From contig CAYOLV010000005.1 in NCBI GenBank assembly GCA_964404895.1, positions 124,001-188,000 of the forward strand: a DNA stretch of 64,000 nucleotides. The letters run 5' to 3'. Made by a program: the position numbers and the translations under genes. Under the pieces are notes generated by a model. It was given only the letters and a program-made list of their open reading frames with translations. It was not told the origin of the DNA and ran no database searches. Source of the DNA: JBGSUZ01 sp964404895. Its GTDB lineage: Bacteria; Bacillota; Clostridia; Peptostreptococcales; Acidaminobacteraceae. Shown here in pieces: positions 57,957 through 64,000 of this stretch (the stretch's first letter is position 1; each line of letters starts with the position of its first letter).

Positions 57957-59909
57957 CTAGCGTTCCCAAATATCCTCAAATTTCTCCTCGTCTGATTTTT
58001 CGTTGTGAATCCAGTAGACAATAAAGTCCTTGTCTTCATAATAAATTTTTAAATTTCCAGTCTCTTCTTGATAGGTTTGCAACCATTTTTCCAAGAGGGG
58101 CTTTTCTCTGACTCTCTCCTTGTAGTTCTCTACCATTTCAATATACGGAGTTGTATACACCTCTTTTTCATAATAGATAAAGATGTCTGGAGTAAGAATT
58201 CTCTTGCTGCTGTCATTTACATATTCCATATCTATCCGATCTGGGCGAATGTCTTTAATAAAATCTGCAATAAACATATGCAATCCTTTTCCTAAGACAA
58301 GGGCGTATTCCTCTTCATGGGAAACAATCATCCATTCTGTAGGCAAAAACTGCTCTTTAATATTTAAATATTGCTGAACCATAGTATCTCTTTCCATTTT
58401 CATAGGCACCAAGGGTTCTGGCTTTATGAAAATAACCACGGCAATCAAGGCTCCCATAGTCAAGAACATGCCAAAAATATTGGCGGATTTCCCCGACTTC
58501 CAAGGGCGAACCACCAGGCTGTGAAGAACTCCCATGACAACGCCTAGAAATGGCAGTGCCAAGGTAATCTTTCTAAGATCTAAAACCACACTTTGGGTAA
58601 GCGCTGGCAAGACCCCATAAAAGATGAGGACGGATGCCAGTAAGCAAAGAACTGTAAACAGTCTTTTGGCTTTTTCCAAATGATCTCTTTCCACAACCAT
58701 GAGAAGGATGGTCGTTCCAATCCCTGCCAGAAATAAAGCTTCCAACAGGCCTAGGTTTGCAAAGGGAATCTGGTTGCCTAGGCGGTTTAGGAACGCCAAT
58801 GAAGCACCATGAGGCCTCTTCCCCAGTAAATAGCCCACTGCCAGAGGCACCAAGGAAACCAAGGTCGCTCCCGTTCCAAAAATAAAGACTTGAAAGTTTT
58901 TTCTAAGTATGGCCTGATCTCTCATCAAAAACCGTGACAAGATTATCCCTAGGCACAGCCAGACGGCAAAGGCAAAAATCAAGGTGTGTACAAACCCCAT
59001 CACACAAAGTCCAGAAGCGGCCACCACCAGATCGTTGCGATTTTCTTTTTCAAAATATCTAATCAAATACCACAGGGTTGGCAGTAAAAAGACCATGGCA
59101 AATTCTTGAGAATTGGTCGCCGATTGACGAAACATTTCTAAGTCAAAAAAAGTGCCAGTGCAACCATAGGCAACTGCCGCAAAATAAGCAGACGACTTAG
59201 ACTCAGTGGTTTTATAAACAAAAAACCAAATGCCTAACAGAATCAGCAGACCGTTCAGAGGCCCTGTATACTTCAAGACAAACAGTTGGTTGTTTGCAGA
59301 GAATTTAGCAAGGACCGATAAGAAAATATGAAAACCATGAGGGTATAGCCCGTCATGAAATAAAATACGTTCATTGATGTATTTCATCCAAGCCAAGGTG
59401 ACATAGGAGTCTGAAAGAGGCGGTGCCGCATGGACAAAAGCGTCATAGTATCTAAGCCAGCCTGCATATCCAAATATAATGGCAAAAGTTATAATCCACA
59501 TCCAGTGGGTACGCAGGTAAGCATAAATTTTCAGGGGTATGGCACTGATTTTATGAGTAATTTTTTGAGGTTGATGCAAACCATCCAGCCCATCGTAAAT
59601 TAAGATTTGTATTTGACTCAGCAACTCTGAAAAGGAGTGAATATCTGCCATTTGGCAGGCTCTATTGTAAATCAAAATAAGCAACAATGCCGAAAGGGAA
59701 ATGACCTCGTATAGTTTCAAAAAGACAAGGATGTAGACAATCACAATCAACAACAAAACCATCCCCATAAAGCCGCTGATTACACGGTCTAACAGAGATT
59801 CTTCATTTTTGGCAACAAGAATCTGTGGCAACCAAATGAGGAGGATGCCAAAGGTTAAGGCATATTTCAATAGGGGCATAAAGTGCTGCGCCAAACTCGA
59901 ATATTCCAT
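57957..59909 (-). CDS. GT-C-like polytopic membrane protein, copy 2
   Basis: A 650-residue protein with the same plan as the downstream gene: PPLSDSYVTLAWMKYI, then FHDGLYPHGFH, about 13 transmembrane segments and a C-terminal extracytoplasmic domain ending in YWIHNEKSDEEKF. The shared motifs show that the two arose by duplication. The ATG follows GGGGTGA by 5 bases. Probable role: transfer of sugars on the outer face of the membrane, or polymerase; both are inferences. Confidence 0.7.
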   Translation of the reverse strand: MEYSSLAQHFMPLLKYALTFGILLIWLPQILVAKNEESLLDRVISGFMGMVLLLIVIVYILVFLKLYEVISLSALLLILIYNRACQMADIHSFSELLSQIQILIYDGLDGLHQPQKITHKISAIPLKIYAYLRTHWMWIITFAIIFGYAGWLRYYDAFVHAAPPLSDSYVTLAWMKYINERILFHDGLYPHGFHIFLSVLAKFSANNQLFVLKYTGPLNGLLILLGIWFFVYKTTESKSSAYFAAVAYGCTGTFFDLEMFRQSATNSQEFAMVFLLPTLWYLIRYFEKENRNDLVVAASGLCVMGFVHTLIFAFAVWLCLGIILSRFLMRDQAILRKNFQVFIFGTGATLVSLVPLAVGYLLGKRPHGASLAFLNRLGNQIPFANLGLLEALFLAGIGTTILLMVVERDHLEKAKRLFTVLCLLASVLIFYGVLPALTQSVVLDLRKITLALPFLGVVMGVLHSLVVRPWKSGKSANIFGMFLTMGALIAVVIFIKPEPLVPMKMERDTMVQQYLNIKEQFLPTEWMIVSHEEEYALVLGKGLHMFIADFIKDIRPDRIDMEYVNDSSKRILTPDIFIYYEKEVYTTPYIEMVENYKERVREKPLLEKWLQTYQEETGNLKIYYEDKDFIVYWIHNEKSDEEKFEDIWER

Positions 59910-59925
59910 CTAGTCACCCCAACTA

Positions 59926-61506
59926 TCAAGATGTGTAGTAAATTTGAAAGTCTAAGCTTTTTACCGTTAAAAATGCGCTAAGGGTTGTTAAAACAAGAAA
60001 TACAACAGCACCAGCAATCATGCCAAAAATAGCAAAATAGTAACCAAACCAGCGGCTCATTAAGAAACCTACCACCGCACTGGTTATAAATGCCATGATG
60101 GCCGCACTGTTGACTGCTCCAGGACTGGAAAGAGAAAACATGGTGACCGCATTTAGCAATGCTACTGAAACTAATGTGTAGCCTACCATGGACCACACAA
60201 ATACAAACCAAGTAACCTCTGAGTTTATAATTGGTGAAAATTCCCAAGCAACTAATTGATCGTTGATTGCCCTGACAATAAAAAATAACCCTATGGAACT
60301 GCCTACAGACACAATGCTGGCGATGACAAAATTCTTGAGATACATCTTATAGTAAAGTGCGTTGAAACTTGAAATATTTGAACCTTGTATGTTTTTCTGG
60401 CTGTGTTCAATGTTCATGACAAATTTGTTGATTAAAACCTCGTTAATGCCCATTGGAATCATCATGGTCAACAGACCAAAGTCCATTCCCAACTCATACT
60501 CCCCCCTGAACCAGATCAAGTAGGGCATAAATACATCGTTGGTAGACCATGCCATAACCCTGTCTATATAGAGAAATGCAAAATAAACAAAACCATATAT
60601 GAAATAAGGCAAGACGGAATAGAGGGTAATAGACATTCTTGGCAATTTTGCGGCAATCCCCTTTTCCATTTTCATTTCTACATATCTAAAATAAAGAAAG
60701 ACTGTCACCATCCCGATGGTACAGAGAGCACTTAGTCCAATAATTTGTGAAAAAATAGGATCCATGCCCACTTTCGCAATTAAAAAATAAACGAGACCTA
60801 TGCCGCCTGTAAACAACAGGGAAAAATACAACTCTATCTTCAAAATATAGATTACGGTAATCAACAGCCACACTGCGCAAAGCATCAGGTAGTATATTAC
60901 AATGACCGCCATCATATAAAGCGGGAAGAAGTTGAAAAAGATGTTGAATATAAAAAGGGCTGCAATGATTACAAGTGCCATCATATAGCCTATTTGAATA
61001 AACTTCAGGGTCATCTTTCTCGCCATATTGTAGTAAAACTGATTGATGTAAAAACAGCTTCTCCTAGCGATTGCCTGAGTGAAACCACCAACTGTAATGA
61101 AGCTTAGTATAGTGGCAATGGCAATACTGGTGGCAAACTCTGTGGACAGATATTGATAAGACCACAGCGACATTTTCAAGGTCAGCATAGAAATGACTGA
61201 GATTCCCATTGGCAGGGCAAAAATGACTCCCCTTAGAAAACTTCTAATCAGAATGAGAGTCATCTTTAACAAACCTACTTTTTCTAAAGGGGCAATGTTG
61301 GCCACAACCCCTCTTTTTTGAATTGCATCGTAAATCATACTGCCTAACTCAAAGAGATCGTCTGCTCCGAACTGGTTCGTAGCCCGAATGTCGTTCCAAC
61401 CTAAGGACTCCAGCAAAGCCACCACTTCAAAATGATCTTCAGGATTGCTGGTTTTTTCAATTACTTGAGACACCAAACCTTCAAAACCATTTTTAATGTC
61501 CATCAT
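59926..61506 (-). CDS. pelG: PelG-like exopolysaccharide transporter
   Basis: About 526 residues with 12 or so transmembrane segments. Hallmarks of PelG are YFIYGFVYFAFLYIDRVMAW followed by FRGEYELGMDFGLLTMMIPM (about 300-350). An N-terminal soluble extension of about 85 residues is longer than in Pseudomonas PelG. The start is set at ATG 61506 with AGGTGATT upstream, overlapping the upstream gene by 14 bases. PelG moves the Pel polymer across the inner membrane together with PelF, PelD and PelE. Confidence 0.82.
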   Translation of the reverse strand: MMDIKNGFEGLVSQVIEKTSNPEDHFEVVALLESLGWNDIRATNQFGADDLFELGSMIYDAIQKRGVVANIAPLEKVGLLKMTLILIRSFLRGVIFALPMGISVISMLTLKMSLWSYQYLSTEFATSIAIATILSFITVGGFTQAIARRSCFYINQFYYNMARKMTLKFIQIGYMMALVIIAALFIFNIFFNFFPLYMMAVIVIYYLMLCAVWLLITVIYILKIELYFSLLFTGGIGLVYFLIAKVGMDPIFSQIIGLSALCTIGMVTVFLYFRYVEMKMEKGIAAKLPRMSITLYSVLPYFIYGFVYFAFLYIDRVMAWSTNDVFMPYLIWFRGEYELGMDFGLLTMMIPMGINEVLINKFVMNIEHSQKNIQGSNISSFNALYYKMYLKNFVIASIVSVGSSIGLFFIVRAINDQLVAWEFSPIINSEVTWFVFVWSMVGYTLVSVALLNAVTMFSLSSPGAVNSAAIMAFITSAVVGFLMSRWFGYYFAIFGMIAGAVVFLVLTTLSAFLTVKSLDFQIYYTS

Positions 61507-62932
61507 TGGAATCACCTAGCCCAGGTAAAGTCATGTTGATTATCAATTCAACCAAAAGACCTTCAGCCGCCGCCTTATCTACCGTTTCTGCTGTAATCAG
61601 ATCTCCTTTTCTAATAATCCAAGACTGATCCTTTGAAAGTAAGTTGCTGCCCGCAATCTTACCCACTATATATTTCTTCTTATTGTCAATTGGCATTAGT
61701 GGTTCAGAAGACAACGTCTTTTCAGAAGTCTCTTCTTGAGGTTTAACCTTTAACGGTTCAAAGGATTCTGCTGGTTTTTCCTTTTGCTTTAAAACCTGGT
61801 TCTTATAAGTTCCCCAGAATGGCGATTGAACTTTTTCTGTTTCCAGTGTGTAAACGCCCTCCTCTTCAACTTCTCCTCCCGTGCTTCCACTTGCTTCAAC
61901 CTGACTCGGGGCTTCAAATAGCTCTGCAGAATTTTTAACACCCCAAAAGACTGCCGCTGTGTTGACGAGATGACTCTCTTTAACCAGAGGCTCGGAAACT
62001 TCTTTATAGCTGATTAAATCTGGCAAAATGACTTTCTCTTCATTTGCAGATGTCTGTTTTTCAGTATCTGGAGATTCCTTCACTGGTGGTATCAAATGAA
62101 TGACATTGTCTCCTGAGTTCCTTCGAGTGGTGAACCGTTTTTTCCCCACGTAACCGGGGATCACCTCAGGGTTCCTAAGGGTCAGGGTGTCTCCCTTTAG
62201 GCAAAAGTTCAAAAGAACTTCCCGCCCTTTGATATTCACTGGAATATTGATTTCTGATACTTCTGAGGTTATAAAAGGGGCTGTAATCCGTTCAATCATC
62301 TCTTCTGAATACATTTGACGTTTTTTCTGAATGTCTCTAAATGGCATATAAGCCAGTCCCAGACTGCCATTTTGAGACTTCCTGACGCAGTTGTCTAACT
62401 CTTGGATTACCAATTCTGTAAAAACAATATTTTCACTGCTGTAAGTCAAAAGTATTTTGTTGTTCACCTTTTTATCCATAACGTCATTTTTCAACTGTTC
62501 CATGTCCAAATCTTCTATCTCGTCAAAAATGATAAGGCTGTTCTTAAGGCTATTGTTGTGATATTGGTCCAGCGTGGTCATGATCAATTGCTCTGAGTGA
62601 ATCAAATCTAAAAAACACTCTTCTCCAAGATTTTCCCTTAAAAATTTATAGAGCAGTTCGTACTCTGGAAAATAAGGTCTGTCACCACTATACTTCAGGG
62701 TAATGGAACGGCCTTGGAAGCCTTTGCATTTTTTGAGAAACACCACATGCTCCACTTTCTTTAAAAATAACATTTCACAGGCAATTTTCAGGATTTCCAA
62801 GGACTTCTCAATGCCTTTTAGTCCTATAAGCAGGCAGACTTCAAACTTCATGAACTCATTTAAAGTCTGGAGTTCGTGAACGTCCATTTTAGGTTGTAAA
62901 CTCAATTGGCATCTATCTCCAGAGTTCGTCAT
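61493..62932 (-). CDS. Unrecognised 479-residue protein between pelF and pelG
   Basis: I do not recognise the family. The N-terminal 250 residues look globular; a Walker B-like SLIIFDEIEDLDM occurs near 139-151 without a clear Walker A loop. Residues about 280-415 are low-complexity, acidic and probably disordered. The final 60 residues (KKYIVGKIAGSNLLSKDQSW and GDLITAETVDKAAAEGLLVE) form a small domain seen in clostridial proteins. The ATG follows GGTGGGG and starts 3 bases after pelF. It is cytosolic, with no membrane segment. Position suggests a scaffold or regulator linking PelF to PelG. Confidence 0.6.
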   Translation of the reverse strand: MTNSGDRCQLSLQPKMDVHELQTLNEFMKFEVCLLIGLKGIEKSLEILKIACEMLFLKKVEHVVFLKKCKGFQGRSITLKYSGDRPYFPEYELLYKFLRENLGEECFLDLIHSEQLIMTTLDQYHNNSLKNSLIIFDEIEDLDMEQLKNDVMDKKVNNKILLTYSSENIVFTELVIQELDNCVRKSQNGSLGLAYMPFRDIQKKRQMYSEEMIERITAPFITSEVSEINIPVNIKGREVLLNFCLKGDTLTLRNPEVIPGYVGKKRFTTRRNSGDNVIHLIPPVKESPDTEKQTSANEEKVILPDLISYKEVSEPLVKESHLVNTAAVFWGVKNSAELFEAPSQVEASGSTGGEVEEEGVYTLETEKVQSPFWGTYKNQVLKQKEKPAESFEPLKVKPQEETSEKTLSSEPLMPIDNKKKYIVGKIAGSNLLSKDQSWIIRKGDLITAETVDKAAAEGLLVELIINMTLPGLGDSNDGH

Positions 62933-62935
62933 AGT

Positions 62936-64000
62936 CTACCCCACCTTTTCACCACTAAGCTCCTGTAAAATTAACAATTTTTCTAGGTACAGTTGCTGTT
63001 CAGAAACGTCACCGAGTCGCTCTAGCAATTCCACAAGTTGGAAGATCATCAAAATGGTATGTCTCAGTTCTGTGCTAATCTTAATGGCTCTTTTAAGACT
63101 GATGGTAGCACTTCTGTATTCGCCCATTTCAATAAGGGCCCGAACTTTATCCATTTCAAGTTGTACACGCATGGTTGCAAGTTCGCTTTGTTTGAAAATT
63201 TGAATGCCTGCCGCCAATCGTTTGTATGCATCTCTGTAATTATTTAATACCCTATCAAGAGTAAACATATTCAACGCCCTATCTCTCGCTTCCCTTGAAA
63301 GTTCAGCTCTCAAACCGTTATCGCTTAAGAGTTTCAAAAGTCCCTGTGAAAGTTGCTCAGGACTTCTCGGGTCTACAATGATGCCCGTTTCTCCAACTGC
63401 CTCTTTAACGCCGCCCACATCTGTTGCGACCACTGGTTTTCCAACTAACATGGCTTCTACAATAGAATAGGGAAAGGCTTCAGAAATACTGGAAAGTGCA
63501 ATGACATCACCACTCCTGTAGGCGCTAGGTATGTCCTTTACATGTCCCATAAATTTGAAATGTTCTTCAAGGTCATAGGTTTTAATAAGGGCCATGCACT
63601 CTTCGTAATACGCTTGTACAGAAATAGCGCCATAGACTCGAAATTGAACATTGGGTATTTTTTCACGGACCAAAACCGCCGCTTCTATGAGGGTCTTAAT
63701 ATCTTTTAATGGATCCACACGGGCTACGGTCACCACTGTAGGCGAATTGTCTGTTCGCTCAAATATGCCAGGGGAAAATACCGCCTGATCCACCCCATTG
63801 TAAATAACATCAATGTTTTTCTGCAAAACCCCAAAAGCTTTTTCCCAACGGGTATTGTATTCGCAAACAGGAGAAACCTGATCTGCATAATAGTAATTAA
63901 GATCCGCAATGGACTGAATCATGCGAATGAGAAAGGTGTTCATATAGCTGATATACCCTCTTTGAGAAAGAGAGAAATATTGTTCCCGAAGGTAGACCCC
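62936..64000 (-). CDS. pelF: PelF-like GT4 glycosyltransferase (partial, N-terminus beyond right edge)
   Basis: The frame stays open to the right edge: residues upstream of the first internal Met read GVYLREQYFSL, the conserved PelF segment (usually THGVYLRE). The gene is therefore truncated by the window. GT-B features are CEYNTRWEKAFG, VIYNGVD, VARVDPLKDI and the EAFPYSIVEAML retaining-GT4 motif. A helical C-terminal extension of about 110 residues follows. PelF uses UDP-sugars to make the Pel polymer in the cytosol. Confidence 0.88.
   Translation of the reverse strand, partial: GVYLREQYFSLSQRGYISYMNTFLIRMIQSIADLNYYYADQVSPVCEYNTRWEKAFGVLQKNIDVIYNGVDQAVFSPGIFERTDNSPTVVTVARVDPLKDIKTLIEAAVLVREKIPNVQFRVYGAISVQAYYEECMALIKTYDLEEHFKFMGHVKDIPSAYRSGDVIALSSISEAFPYSIVEAMLVGKPVVATDVGGVKEAVGETGIIVDPRSPEQLSQGLLKLLSDNGLRAELSREARDRALNMFTLDRVLNNYRDAYKRLAAGIQIFKQSELATMRVQLEMDKVRALIEMGEYRSATISLKRAIKISTELRHTILMIFQLVELLERLGDVSEQQLYLEKLLILQELSGEKVG

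Noticed and set aside
59926..61506. Annotating the PelG-like protein as a generic Wzx flippase
   Set aside because: The IDRVMAW and GEYELGMDF segments and the nearby pelF are specific to the PelG family.

Overview
The window is chromosomal DNA of an anaerobic, amino-acid-fermenting Firmicute of the class Clostridia. The evidence is strong Shine-Dalgarno sequences (often AGGAGG), frequent GTG/TTG starts, the Veg/IspE/DUF1934 gene set, a lysine-fermentation operon and an arginine deiminase operon. An Acidaminobacter/Fusibacter-like lineage fits, but that is inference. No rRNA, tRNA, CRISPR array or transposase was recognised. One 100-N assembly gap lies inside a tandem repeat.

Layout. (1) 1-7534, minus strand: lysine fermentation operon kdd-kamA-kamB-kamC-kamD-kamE, with kamE running off the left edge. 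A near-consensus sigma-54 promoter lies just upstream of kdd, and a PAS-AAA+-Fis sigma-54 activator is encoded 2.3 kb away. (2) 8.0-9.8 kb: an ABC-F ATPase with a long attenuator-like leader. (3) 11.4-15.7 kb: MoxR/DUF58/DUF4129/membrane protein operon. (4) 15.8-18.4 kb: ispE-gntR-DUF1934 followed by an ArgS-like protein without a catalytic core. (5) 19.2-22.5 kb: arcA-arcB-arcC with candidate ARG boxes. (6) 22.7-23.5 kb: a gene-free repeat island with 9-bp tandem repeats and two structured repeats whose stems carry compensatory changes. (7) 23.5-38.9 kb: housekeeping and small genes (veg, YkgJ, glutaredoxin, PadR/DUF1700, a FliD-like orphan, YtcJ, mutY, NfeD/SPFH, a diguanylate cyclase, two oligoendopeptidases). 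(8) 39.0-42.1 kb: BtuFCD cobalamin uptake under a cobalamin riboswitch, with a DnaA-box cluster just upstream. (9) 42.35-45.7 kb: a cation/proton antiporter behind a fluoride riboswitch, then flotillin/NfeD. (10) 45.9-48.4 kb: mgsA, and an Lrp regulator with glnA. (11) 48.5-64.0 kb: one long minus-strand operon for a Pel-like exopolysaccharide, with pelF cut by the right edge.

How the genes fit together. Lysine 5,6-aminomutase (KamDE) needs adenosylcobalamin and has a dedicated reactivase (KamBC); the riboswitch-controlled BtuFCD system would supply the cofactor. Lysine and arginine catabolism provide energy, while GlnA/Lrp handles nitrogen assimilation. The right-hand operon combines PelF and PelG homologues with a polygalactosaminidase-like hydrolase, a deacetylase, a second flippase, a GT2 enzyme, two GT-C-like membrane proteins, an ATP-grasp enzyme and a GAF/HD-GYP protein that has lost its HD pair. 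That last protein looks like a signal receptor rather than a phosphodiesterase. A diguanylate cyclase without an inhibitory site is encoded at 33.3 kb. The Pel-like operon, the covarying repeat and the fluoride-riboswitch antiporter are the most interesting items.
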